The position numbers and the translations under genes were made by a program. The notes beneath the pieces are model-generated. The model ran no database searches. It was not told the DNA's origin and worked only from the letters and a program-made list of their open reading frames with translations. DNA of 64,000 nucleotides, taken from an uncultured Robinsoniella sp. Its GTDB lineage: Bacteria > Bacillota > Clostridia > Lachnospirales > Lachnospiraceae. Position 1 is the stretch's first letter. Each line of letters starts with the position of its first letter. Location of the stretch: contig UQGG01000008.1 in the NCBI GenBank assembly GCA_900540475.1, forward strand, positions 62,001 through 126,000. The letters are read 5' to 3'. Below, one piece after another: positions 8,870 to 16,854 of the stretch.

Positions 8870-9757
8870 CTACACTTTCTCAATCTTCAACTTGCCAAGC
8901 AAACCTGAGGGCTTCACAAGAAGTACGATGACCAGAACGCCGAATACAATTGCATCTGCCAGCTGTGTGGAAATATACGCTTTGGAAAGACTTTCAATCA
9001 CGCCCAGAAGAATCCCTCCAAGCATTGCACCGGGGATGCTTCCGATGCCGCCCAGGACTGCTGCCACGAATGCCTTGATTCCGGGAAGCGCACCAAGTGT
9101 TGGAAGCAGTGTCTCATACTGCGCGATAAATAAAATACCGGCAACGGCTGCAAGCCCAGAGCCGATTGCAAACGTCATGGAAATGGTCTTATTAACACTG
9201 ATTCCCATCAGTTCCGCAGCGCCTTTATCTTCCGATACCGCACGCATCGCCCTGCCTGCCTTCGTCTTGTTGATAAATGTTGTGAGGGCAATCATACAAA
9301 CCGTAGTAACAACCAGTGTGACAATGGTAATACCGGAAATGTTAAGAGAACCAATCTTAATAGATGGAACTTTAATAATCGAACCAAACGGAATCGGTGT
9401 TGCTTTGAAAATCAGCAATGCCAGATTCTGAAGCAGATAACTGACACCAATCGCTGTGATCAGTACAGCCAGCGGCTGTGCATTTCTCAATGGCTTATAA
9501 GCCACTTTTTCAATTACAACTCCTAAGACGGCACATACTAAAATCGTCAGTAAAATCGCTACCACCGGGTTTAAATGCAGCAGTGCCACGAATACATACA
9601 GAGAGTAAGCTCCTACCATAATAATATCGCCATGGGCAAAGTTGATCATTTTTGCAATACCATAAACCATCGTATAACCCAGAGCAATTAAGGCATAGAT
9701 ACTTCCTGTTCTCAAACCATTAATTAATTGTTCTAAAATATTGTTAATCAGGTCCAT
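8870..9757 (-). CDS. livH: Branched-chain amino acid ABC transporter permease LivH
   Basis: Inner-membrane permease of 295 residues. Family motifs: INGLRTGSIYALIALGYTMVYG near the N-terminus, INFAHGDIIMVGAY near 38-51, and AFVAAVLGGIGSIPGAMLGG near 229-248. Pairs with LivM. First gene of livHMGF, with its own promoter (9806-9834) in addition to any read-through from livJ. A long antisense open frame inside it is a shadow. Confidence 0.94.
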   Translation of the reverse strand: MDLINNILEQLINGLRTGSIYALIALGYTMVYGIAKMINFAHGDIIMVGAYSLYVFVALLHLNPVVAILLTILVCAVLGVVIEKVAYKPLRNAQPLAVLITAIGVSYLLQNLALLIFKATPIPFGSIIKVPSIKIGSLNISGITIVTLVVTTVCMIALTTFINKTKAGRAMRAVSEDKGAAELMGISVNKTISMTFAIGSGLAAVAGILFIAQYETLLPTLGALPGIKAFVAAVLGGIGSIPGAMLGGILLGVIESLSKAYISTQLADAIVFGVLVIVLLVKPSGLLGKLKIEKV

Positions 9758-9805
9758 TTCTCTCCACCTTTCTCAATTCATTAGTTATATAAACTAACTT
9801 TTTTT

Positions 9806-9834
9806 ATTGTAATATAATTAAGATGTGCTTGCAA
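9806..9834 (-). promoter_or_regulatory. Internal promoter before livH
   Basis: On the minus strand TTGCAA (9829-9834), 17 bp, TACAAT (9806-9811), about 50 bases before the livH start. It would allow livHMGF to be transcribed separately from livJ. Confidence 0.6.
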
Positions 9835-9977
9835 GAATTATCGAGAAAAAAATGAAATTTACCCATAATTTGTCGTAATAAATATGCATTTTCACCCCCT
9901 AAAGGGATATTTCCTCCAGATCACATCGAATTTCAGCTGTCGAACAAATGTCTTCCCACAGCAAACAGTCATCTGCT

Positions 9978-10017
9978 AAAAAAAGAAGACAGCTCTTTTT
10001 CACTGTCTTCTTTTTTT
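9978..10017 (-). terminator. Terminator between livJ and livH
   Basis: GAAGACAG (9985-9992) pairs with CTGTCTTC (10003-10010), flanked by seven A and seven T that extend the stem and act as a U run in either direction. It lies 38 bases after the livJ stop and would let the binding protein be made in excess over the membrane complex. Confidence 0.85.
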
Positions 10018-10054
10018 CTTGAAAATCTGAACCATTCTTTGATGCAGCCGTATT

Positions 10055-11299
10055 TTAGTTATCTGTATACTTATAAGCTCCGTCTTTTACTTCCACAAAC
10101 TTAACTGCCTTTACAGCAGAACCGGTTGCTTCAAAGGTCATGCCTTCACCAGTCAGTCCGTCAACAGAGATTTCCGGCATAGCTGCAATTAAATCTGCGC
10201 TTTCAATACTTCCTGCTTTTTCCATTGCTGCTTTGAATGTGTATACCGTATCGTATGCATCTGCTGCAAACTGGTCAGGTGTTGCTTTATAAGCATCCTG
10301 GTAAGCTTTTACAAAGTTCTGTACTCTGGAATCATCAACGGTTGCACAGAATGGGCTGGAGAAGATACATCCTTCTACCGTAGCTTTATCGGTTACTGTG
10401 TCTAAGACACCGTCCCATCCGTCAGAACCAATAAACTGAACATCAATTCCCATATCTGCTGCCTGTTTTGTAATATAAGTTACATCCTGATAATAAGCCG
10501 GAACATAGATTGCATCTGCATCTGTTCCTTTGATTTTCGTAAGCTGTGTGTTAAATTCAACATCATTTGTCTGGAATGCTTCGCTGGCAACGATTTCTGC
10601 CCCTTTAGCCTTTACTTCTTCTTCAAATGCTGTCTGCAGTCCGGTACTGTATTCATCTGCTGCATTGTAGATCACTGCAATCTTCTTTAATCCAAGTGTG
10701 TCTACTGCGTAGTCAGCCATAGCTACACCCTGTGCCTGGTCTGAGAAACAGATACGGAAAGCATTGTCATTGGCAATACAGCCGTCTGCTGAACCGGAAG
10801 GTGTGATCTGAAGAATACCATCCGCTAAAGTCTGGTCAACAATCGCCATACATGCTCCGCTTGTTACACCGCCCATAACTGCATTAATTCCCTTGTCCAT
10901 TAAGGAATTGTAAGCCTGTGTAGCTTTATCTTCTGTTGCTTCGTCATCTGCAAATTCTAATGCAAATTTATAAGTTTTATCGCCAGCTTTTACTCCGCCG
11001 GCATCATTTATTTCCTTAATCGCAATTTCAGCACCCTGTTTTACGCTGGTTCCATATGATGCTGCTGCTCCGGTAAGAGGTCCGATTCCTCCGATTAAAA
11101 ATGTCTCCGCATCGCCTGTATCAGCAGCTGCCGTGTCATTCGCTGCCTCACTGCCTGCAGCCTCACTTCCTGCTGCTTCTGTTGTTCCTGTAGTTCCCGC
11201 TTCCGTTGTCTTTGTGTCACCGCCGCCGCAGCCTGCCAGAGATGCAACTACCACAGATGCAATTGCAATTGCACTCAAAAACTGTCTAACCTTTTTCAT
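10055..11299 (-). CDS. livJ: Branched-chain amino acid ABC transporter substrate-binding lipoprotein
   Basis: Extracytoplasmic binding protein of 414 residues, type I periplasmic-binding fold. The signal peptide ends in a lipobox LAGC near residue 24, followed by a low-complexity linker rich in Thr, Ala, Glu and Gly (residues 25-62) that tethers it to the membrane. The mature domain opens with FLIGGIGPLTGAAASYG, the typical start of LivJ/LivK proteins. AAGGAGGAAGG precedes the ATG. Expression is from the strong promoter at 11386-11414, with a terminator after the stop. Specificity for Leu/Ile/Val is inferred; related proteins bind other amino acids or amides. Confidence 0.93.
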   Translation of the reverse strand: MKKVRQFLSAIAIASVVVASLAGCGGGDTKTTEAGTTGTTEAAGSEAAGSEAANDTAAADTGDAETFLIGGIGPLTGAAASYGTSVKQGAEIAIKEINDAGGVKAGDKTYKFALEFADDEATEDKATQAYNSLMDKGINAVMGGVTSGACMAIVDQTLADGILQITPSGSADGCIANDNAFRICFSDQAQGVAMADYAVDTLGLKKIAVIYNAADEYSTGLQTAFEEEVKAKGAEIVASEAFQTNDVEFNTQLTKIKGTDADAIYVPAYYQDVTYITKQAADMGIDVQFIGSDGWDGVLDTVTDKATVEGCIFSSPFCATVDDSRVQNFVKAYQDAYKATPDQFAADAYDTVYTFKAAMEKAGSIESADLIAAMPEISVDGLTGEGMTFEATGSAVKAVKFVEVKDGAYKYTDN

Positions 11300-11354
11300 A
11301 ATTATACCTTCCTCCTTATAATTGATACCGAATCATACATTCCGGTAGACAATA

Positions 11355-11374
11355 CCCCCGAAAAAATCAGGGGA
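11355..11374 (-). other. 5' stem-loop of the livJ mRNA
   Basis: CCCC/GGGG stem (11355-11358 with 11370-11373 region) around an A/T-rich loop, close to the predicted 5' end of the livJ transcript. Such 5' hairpins can stabilise mRNA. The stem is short. Confidence 0.3.
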
Positions 11375-11385
11375 CTTTGCGTATA

Positions 11386-11414
11386 ATAATACCGCCTAAT
11401 AAAATCTTTGTCAA
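11386..11414 (-). promoter_or_regulatory. Promoter of livJ
   Basis: Minus strand: TTGACA (11409-11414), exactly 17 bp, TATTAT (11386-11391). Near-consensus vegetative promoter. The palindromic repeat at 11429-11590 begins 15 bp upstream of the minus-35. Confidence 0.8.
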
Positions 11415-11428
11415 TCCCCATTTTACCT

Positions 11429-11590
11429 AGAGCGTGTTTGAAAATTCATTCCTGCCATCTGCACGCCCCACTTAGCGGCATATTTGCCCCGAATTCAGGT
11501 TACGTAGCCCGCTACGCGCCCTTCATCCGGGACAAATCTCCCACAAAGTGTGACTCACCGCTGCCAGAAAGCAATTTTAAAACACGCTCT
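11429..11590. repeat. Palindromic repeat, copy 1 (162 bp)
   Basis: Imperfect palindrome over its whole length. The left end AGAGCGTGTTTGAAAATT matches the inverted right end AGAGCGTGTTTTAAAATT, and pairing continues inward to the core CGTAGCCCGCTACG. It shares outer arms with copy 2 (24041-24208) and the core GTAGCGGGCTAC with copy 3 (44687-44852). No open frame inside. Resembles a non-autonomous palindromic element (MITE- or REP-like); no target-site duplication was established. Confidence 0.75.
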
Positions 11591-11745
11591 CGAGCGCGAT
11601 TTATAATTCATCCACGCAGCCCCGGATCACGATTTTTTTGTAATACCTCATAATTCCACTTTCTTATTTTTCTTTTTATGTTATAATTCATTTACATACA
11701 AAAAATTTATGAATATTCCACCCCTGAAAGGAGATTCTTCCCCTG

Positions 11746-12603
11746 ATGAAGAAAAAACTGAAATGCATATGGAAAGCTCTTGGCATGGAGCTTAGGGAAC
11801 ACAAGAGTTCATTTTTGGTCTATTTTGTTTTACGGGCACTGGTAATCATTATGATGATCATGCAGCTCTTCAACCAGAACTATGAAAATGTATTCTTATG
11901 TGTACTAACCCTGCTGCTTCTGGTAATTCCAAGTTTTGTCCAGATGGAGTTTAAGATTGAACTCCCAACTGCATTGGAGATCATTATTCTGCTCTTTATT
12001 TTTGCAGCTGAAATACTTGGAGAAATCAAGTCCTTCTACATCCGCTATCCCATGTGGGATACCCTGCTCCATACTATGAACGGCTTCCTTGCTGCAGCAA
12101 TCGGCTTTTCTCTTGTGGATATTCTGAACCGGAGTGAAAAAGTCAAGTTTGAACTTTCTCCTATATTTATGGCACTGGTTGCCTTTTGTTTCTCCATGAC
12201 AATCGGCGTGCTCTGGGAATTCTTTGAATGCGGCATGGATTTATTCCTTGGATTTGACATGCAGAAGGATACCATTGTAAACAGTATCTCCTCGGTTATG
12301 CTGGACCCCAGCGGAGGAAATACGCCATACTCCATCGATAATATTACCAGCGTAGTCATTAACGGAAAAGACTTAGGGCTGGGGGGATATCTGGATATCG
12401 GACTGCTGGATACCATGAAGGATATGTTTGTAAACTTCATCGGGGCTGTGGTTTTCTCCATTATTGGTTTCTTCTACGTGAAAAACCGCGGCAAAGGTAA
12501 CTTTGCCCGCCGTTTCATCCCACACCGCAAAAAAGCAAATGCAGATTTTCTTCAAATAGCGGAAACAGAGGAAAAACGCGAGGAACAAAACGAGGAACAA
12601 TAA
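11746..12603 (+). CDS. YjdF-like (DUF2238) membrane protein
   Basis: A 285-residue integral membrane protein with about six to seven hydrophobic segments, then a basic/acidic soluble tail (residues 245-285, ending EEKREEQNEEQ). The pattern MWDTLLHTMNGFLAAAIGF near 103-121 and GVLWEFFECGMD near 154-165 matches the YjdF/DUF2238 family, of unknown function. AAAGGAG lies about 12 bases before the ATG. It diverges from livJ with the palindromic repeat between them and converges on kdpE. No partner gene is evident. Confidence 0.7.
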   Translation: MKKKLKCIWKALGMELREHKSSFLVYFVLRALVIIMMIMQLFNQNYENVFLCVLTLLLLVIPSFVQMEFKIELPTALEIIILLFIFAAEILGEIKSFYIRYPMWDTLLHTMNGFLAAAIGFSLVDILNRSEKVKFELSPIFMALVAFCFSMTIGVLWEFFECGMDLFLGFDMQKDTIVNSISSVMLDPSGGNTPYSIDNITSVVINGKDLGLGGYLDIGLLDTMKDMFVNFIGAVVFSIIGFFYVKNRGKGNFARRFIPHRKKANADFLQIAETEEKREEQNEEQ

Positions 12604-12640
12604 CTTTCTTTACGTTAAAAAGTAAATTCAGAATCCTATA

Positions 12641-12704
12641 ATATGGAAAGAAGGCAGTGAAGATGTGGTTATTACCGCAGACCTTTCATTGCCTTCTTTC
12701 ATAT
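12641..12704. terminator. Convergent hairpin between the YjdF-like gene and kdpE
   Basis: ATATGGAAAGAAGGCA (12641-12656) pairs with TGCCTTCTTTCATAT (12690-12704), with a smaller inner stem TGTGGT/ACCGCA. Position between convergent genes suggests a terminator, though T runs are short. Confidence 0.5.
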
Positions 12705-12797
12705 AGACACATATCTATCATCACATATCATATCTGTTTTATAGAAACATACCTTTCATCTCTTAACATGCCTCTCCGAAAAGAAACGTACTTCTCC

Positions 12798-13517
12798 CTA
12801 CGCTTCCTTATTATCCGCCTTTACCATTCGATACCCGATTCCGATATGGGTCTGTATATATTTCACATGTTCTTTATCCGGTTCTATTTTTTTACGAAGA
12901 GTTGCCATGTATACCCGCAGGGAGGACAGATCACTTTCCAGGGCATTCGTCCAGACCTTATCCAGTATATACTGATGAGTAAGTACCTTCCCCACATTTT
13001 TAGCCAGCAGGCAGAGCAGGTTATACTCCATTGGCATGAGATGAATCTCCCGGTCACCCACCTTTACCGTTGCCGAGGAGTAGTCGATTTCCAGCTCCCC
13101 ATTGCGAAACACAGCTTCTTCTACGTTCCCCTTTGATTCCAGGTACTGTATCCGCCGAAGCGTAGAGCGCAGCCTGGCTAACAGTTCCTCTACACTAAAG
13201 GGCTTGGTAAGATAGTCATCTGCTCCCGCATCAAGTGCCTTGATCTTATCTCTGTCATCGTTTCTGGCGCTGATCACAATGATTGGTGCCACAGACCAGG
13301 AACGTATTTTTTTAATTACTTCGATACCATCCATATCGGGCAGTCCCAGATCCATCAGGAAAATGTCCGGTTTGGCTGATACGGCGCTCATAATTGCCTG
13401 GGTACCGTTAACCGCTGTCTGGTATTTATAATTCTGGGTCTCCAGGGTTGTGGTAATCAGGTTTCTAACTGGCGCATCATCTTCAACTACCAGTATCTGT
13501 GGTTTTCCATTAATCAT
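12798..13517 (-). CDS. kdpE: Response regulator KdpE
   Basis: OmpR/PhoB-family regulator of 239 residues. Receiver domain 1-120 with acidic pair E12/D13, phospho-acceptor D56 in FLMDLGLPD, conserved Thr/Ser near 84 (IVISARND) and Lys near 106 (LTKPFS). A winged-helix domain occupies about 135-235 with the recognition region LSSLRVYMATLRKKIE. The start overlaps the end of kdpD by 4 bases, so the two are translationally coupled. The family binds 11-bp-spaced direct repeats, and two such sets lie upstream of this operon. No kdpABC is present in the window. Confidence 0.93.
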   Translation of the reverse strand: MINGKPQILVVEDDAPVRNLITTTLETQNYKYQTAVNGTQAIMSAVSAKPDIFLMDLGLPDMDGIEVIKKIRSWSVAPIIVISARNDDRDKIKALDAGADDYLTKPFSVEELLARLRSTLRRIQYLESKGNVEEAVFRNGELEIDYSSATVKVGDREIHLMPMEYNLLCLLAKNVGKVLTHQYILDKVWTNALESDLSSLRVYMATLRKKIEPDKEHVKYIQTHIGIGYRMVKADNKEA

Positions 13518-16198
13518 GTTAGGTGTACCTCCTCCGCTTTTAGCGTAAATCTGAAAATAGTTCCATGGGGCATGTTATCATGTATGGTAAGATCCCCGCC
13601 GTGGGCAGTAATAATGGATTTGCACAATGCCAGCCCAAGCCCCATGCCTCTTCTTCCATCCGCAACGGAATTATTAGCCGTATAGAACATGTCAAACAGG
13701 CGTTTCTTATCTTCATTTGGAATGCCATTTCCGTCATCCCCAATTTCTACCTGAACTCTGTCGTCCAGGCTCTTTGTCGTGATTGTGATATGGGATCCAG
13801 AAGGGGTATACTTGATTGCGTTATCCACCAGATTGATAAACACCTGCACAACCAGCTTAATATCCATTCTGGCAACCTGAAGGTCATTCTCCTGCCTCAC
13901 CTCTATATGATGCTCCTCCGATTTTCTGCTGATATGGTTCAGCGCTTCCGTAATAGCCTCATCCAAAAGCTCTGCCTGCATATTCAGCCGCATAGTCCCA
14001 TTATCAATCCGGGTCACGGAAAGCAGATTTTCTACCAGATTTATCAGCCACATAGAATCATCATAAATATCAACATACAATTTTTTTCTCTGTTCTTCAC
14101 TGATTTTGTCTTCATTTCCAATCAGAACGCTGGCATTCCCCGAAATGCTGGTAAGGGGTGTCCGAAGATCATGGGAAATGGAACGGAGTAGATTGGCACG
14201 CAGCTGTTCCTGCTGTAATTTTACCGCAGCTTCCTTGCGCTCTGCAACCAGCTGGTCTTTCTCCATCGCCAAGGCACACTCATTTAATATTGCACTCATA
14301 ATTCCGGCTTCAAATGCCTGAAGTTCTTTTCCTTCCATATCAATCCCCACTACCGCAAATACCCGTTCGCTGCTTCTGACTGCCAGGTACAGGCACTTTA
14401 CTCCAGGCAGAGTCGTTGTAGAAAATCCGGCATGCTTATTATTCTTAAAAACCCACTGGGCTACTGCCCTTTCTTCCTTCCGGTCATAGTAAAAATCACT
14501 CTGCCCATGGCTTGATTTGAAAACAATCGGCTGCGGATCCATCTGGGGATTCCCCAAATAAAACACCACATTGCGTTCCAAAAGCTTGCTCAGCTGTCTG
14601 GCAGTACTTAAGGATATTTCTTTTGCATCCACCGCTTTTTGCAGCTTCTGGCTTGTTTCCAGCAAAATCTCAGTCCGGTACGATTTCTTAACTGCCTGCT
14701 TCGCCTGATCCTTAACCTTTTGTGTGAGGGTAGCTCCGATCAGTGCTGAGAGAAACATAATTCCAAATGTCACAATATAAGACGGATCATTTACGGACAA
14801 TGTCTGTTTGGGGTCCGTAAAGCAAAAATTAAATATCATAACGCTTAAGATACTGGACAGGAGACTGCACCATTTAATCCTGGTTAAAAGGGAAATCGTC
14901 AGAACTCCCAGAATATAAACCATAATCAAGTTTGCATCGCTGAAATTCCAAAAGGAAAACAAATAGGCAATGAGCGTGGAAATGGCTAATATTCCTGCCG
15001 AGATCAGAATGTCAACGCCAAGCGTCTCCGGTGAAACTGGTGAGCGGAATCTCTTTTTGCGGTATTTCTTTTTATAAGCGTCCGGTATGACGAATATTTC
15101 CAGCTGGGGTGCCAGTCTTGTCAGCTTTTCAGAAAAGCTTTCCTTCATGGAGAACCACGCCCTTTTCGTATTGGTTCTCCCCAGCACTATTTTCGTAACC
15201 CTTGCTACTTTAGCATATTCCGCAATCTGTTCCACAATGTCCTCCCCATAAGAGGTCACTGTCTTAGCCCCCAGCTGTTCTGCAAGTCTGGTATTCGTGC
15301 GGAGTCTCACCACATCTTCCTTTGTATACTGGGTAAAATCAGAATTCTCTACAAAAAATGCCGTGAACTTTCCCCGAAATGCCGATGCCATCCTGGCTGC
15401 CTGTCGGATCACTTTTTCATTGGAGGGCGCCGGAGACAAACAGATCAAAATATGCTCTGCTGCCCCTGCTTCTCCGGTCTGAAAGGATTTTTCCTGCATC
15501 AGATTAACCCGGTCCGCCATACGCCTCAGGGCAATTTCACGCAGAGACACCAGATTGTCTGCAGTAAAAAAATGATTAAGAGCCTGCTCTGCAAGGCTTT
15601 CTTTATAGATCTTGCCGGCTCTTAACCGGTCCAGCAGATCCTCAGGTTCAATATCCACCAGCTCCACCTGATTTGCCTGGTCAAATACAAAATCGGGAAT
15701 CCGCTCCTTTACTACAATTCCGGTAATGCCGGCAACAAGATCAATCAGGCTTTCCAGATGCTGTACATTTATTGTAGTATAGACATCAATTCCTTCTTTC
15801 AGCAACTCCTGGATATCCTCATACCTTTTCTTATGCCTGCATCCGTACCCATTGGTGTGAGCCAGCTCATCCACCAGAAGCAGCTGGGGTTTCCGAACCA
15901 GGGCGCCATCCAGATCAAATTCATGCAGCGTAATATTCTGATGGCGGATCTCCCGCTGAGGCAATACTTCCAGCCCCTGCACCAATGCCGCTGTTGCCGG
16001 CCTGGCATGGGGCTCTATATATCCCGCAACCACATCCATACCTGCCTTTTTTGCCTCATGGGCAGACGCAAGCATGGCATAGGTTTTCCCTACGCCTGCC
16101 GCATATCCAAAAAATATCTTTAATCTTCCTTTTGTCCTGGATGCTTCCTCTTCCAGCTTCTTTAACAGCACCTCTGGTTTACGGTATTCTTCTGCCAT
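13514..16198 (-). CDS. kdpD: Sensor histidine kinase KdpD
   Basis: Full-length 894-residue KdpD. Order: N-terminal KdpD domain with a P-loop GYAAGVGKT at residues 31-39 and LLVDELAHTN near 105; a universal-stress-like domain about 245-370; four transmembrane segments about 395-500; a GAF-like region about 520-640; a histidine kinase domain with the phospho-acceptor His near 675 in SISHDLRTPLTS; and an ATPase domain with NLVDNAIKYTPSG, DDGNGIPNED and MGLGLALCKSI. Senses potassium limitation and, in some Firmicutes, c-di-AMP through the stress-like domain; the latter is family knowledge only. It has its own predicted promoter (16350-16412). Confidence 0.94.
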   Translation of the reverse strand: MAEEYRKPEVLLKKLEEEASRTKGRLKIFFGYAAGVGKTYAMLASAHEAKKAGMDVVAGYIEPHARPATAALVQGLEVLPQREIRHQNITLHEFDLDGALVRKPQLLLVDELAHTNGYGCRHKKRYEDIQELLKEGIDVYTTINVQHLESLIDLVAGITGIVVKERIPDFVFDQANQVELVDIEPEDLLDRLRAGKIYKESLAEQALNHFFTADNLVSLREIALRRMADRVNLMQEKSFQTGEAGAAEHILICLSPAPSNEKVIRQAARMASAFRGKFTAFFVENSDFTQYTKEDVVRLRTNTRLAEQLGAKTVTSYGEDIVEQIAEYAKVARVTKIVLGRTNTKRAWFSMKESFSEKLTRLAPQLEIFVIPDAYKKKYRKKRFRSPVSPETLGVDILISAGILAISTLIAYLFSFWNFSDANLIMVYILGVLTISLLTRIKWCSLLSSILSVMIFNFCFTDPKQTLSVNDPSYIVTFGIMFLSALIGATLTQKVKDQAKQAVKKSYRTEILLETSQKLQKAVDAKEISLSTARQLSKLLERNVVFYLGNPQMDPQPIVFKSSHGQSDFYYDRKEERAVAQWVFKNNKHAGFSTTTLPGVKCLYLAVRSSERVFAVVGIDMEGKELQAFEAGIMSAILNECALAMEKDQLVAERKEAAVKLQQEQLRANLLRSISHDLRTPLTSISGNASVLIGNEDKISEEQRKKLYVDIYDDSMWLINLVENLLSVTRIDNGTMRLNMQAELLDEAITEALNHISRKSEEHHIEVRQENDLQVARMDIKLVVQVFINLVDNAIKYTPSGSHITITTKSLDDRVQVEIGDDGNGIPNEDKKRLFDMFYTANNSVADGRRGMGLGLALCKSIITAHGGDLTIHDNMPHGTIFRFTLKAEEVHLT

Positions 16199-16349
16199 GG
16201 CTCACACCTTCCTCGGTAACAGTATACCACATCTGTTCTAAAAATCTATTCCCATTTCGCAATTCCAGCTAATCCCAATACCAACTTGAATTATCCTGTT
16301 TTAAGGCTAATTCCGTCTATGATATTGCCGATTATAACAGACCAAATAT

Positions 16350-16412
16350 TAAATAGGCATAACAGATATGGTGCCTGACATTAAAATGGCATTAAAATGG
16401 CATTAAAATTTT
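16350..16412 (-). promoter_or_regulatory. kdpDE promoter with three 11-bp direct repeats
   Basis: Plus-strand units TTAAAATGGCA at 16381-16391 and 16392-16402, then TTAAAATTTTA from 16403: an exact 11-bp period. A minus-strand minus-10 TATTTA (16350-16355) lies 25 bp from the nearest repeat, so the repeats cover the minus-35 region, as at PhoB-type activated promoters. The same layout, with the same 25-bp distance, precedes the 60-aa gene. Autoregulation by KdpE is inferred. Confidence 0.6.
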
Positions 16413-16422
16413 ATTCTTACAT

Positions 16423-16605
16423 TTACATGATACCCAGTGCCCTGTATACCAGCCATATCAAAGTACCGCCTGCCAGAGCAATACCTCCTACGGATATAAT
16501 TAATAATAATGCAACTGCAATCTGTCCAAAGATCATTGTAAAGAACGGATGACGGTCAACCGCTTCAAAAATATATGTTTCCTGCACTGCTAAATACTTT
16601 TTCAT
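16423..16605 (-). CDS. Small single-span membrane protein beside kdpDE
   Basis: A 60-residue protein with a charged N-terminus (MKKYLAVQETYIFEAVDRHP) and a hydrophobic stretch from about residue 23 to 55, rich in Gly, Ile and Leu. I do not recognise a family; it is about twice the length of KdpF and not clearly similar. Its promoter (16676-16728) copies that of kdpDE, with 11-bp direct repeats at the same distance from the minus-10. It is therefore probably part of the same regulon and could be a transporter subunit or a modulator of KdpD. Function is unknown. Confidence 0.6.
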   Translation of the reverse strand: MKKYLAVQETYIFEAVDRHPFFTMIFGQIAVALLLIISVGGIALAGGTLIWLVYRALGIM

Positions 16606-16675
16606 AATCCTGCACCTGCCTCTTTATTCAATACATTTCCTGCTTTCTATGGTACCAGTATAGCAAGATCTAAAT

Positions 16676-16728
16676 TAAATAGGTGTAAGTGTAGAGATAC
16701 CCTGCGTTAAAATGAAATTAAAATATCT
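16676..16728 (-). promoter_or_regulatory. Promoter of the 60-aa gene with 11-bp direct repeats
   Basis: Plus-strand TTAAAATGAAA (16707-16717) then TTAAAATATCT (16718-16728), 11-bp period. A minus-strand TATTTA (16676-16681) follows after 25 bp, as at 16350-16412. The two regions also share TTAAATAGG around the minus-10, so one may be a duplicate of the other. Confidence 0.6.
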
Positions 16729-16854
16729 ATTTTACCAAAACTTCATTTTTTCTATATACAAAATGCACCTGGTTGTTGTAGAATAACTATATATGGAGAT
16801 GGCAGTATATGGGAGTGTACATGCCCTCCTGAAATAATGAAAGGGGTATCTATC

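Noticed and set aside
8892..9431. Long antisense open frame inside livH
   Set aside because: Runs opposite a certain gene, has low-complexity Ser/Thr/Ala composition and no start signal; a codon-bias shadow.
11300..16854. kdpFABC potassium pump genes near kdpDE
   Set aside because: No P-type ATPase or KdpA/KdpC-like frame exists in the region; the 60-aa protein is not clearly KdpF.
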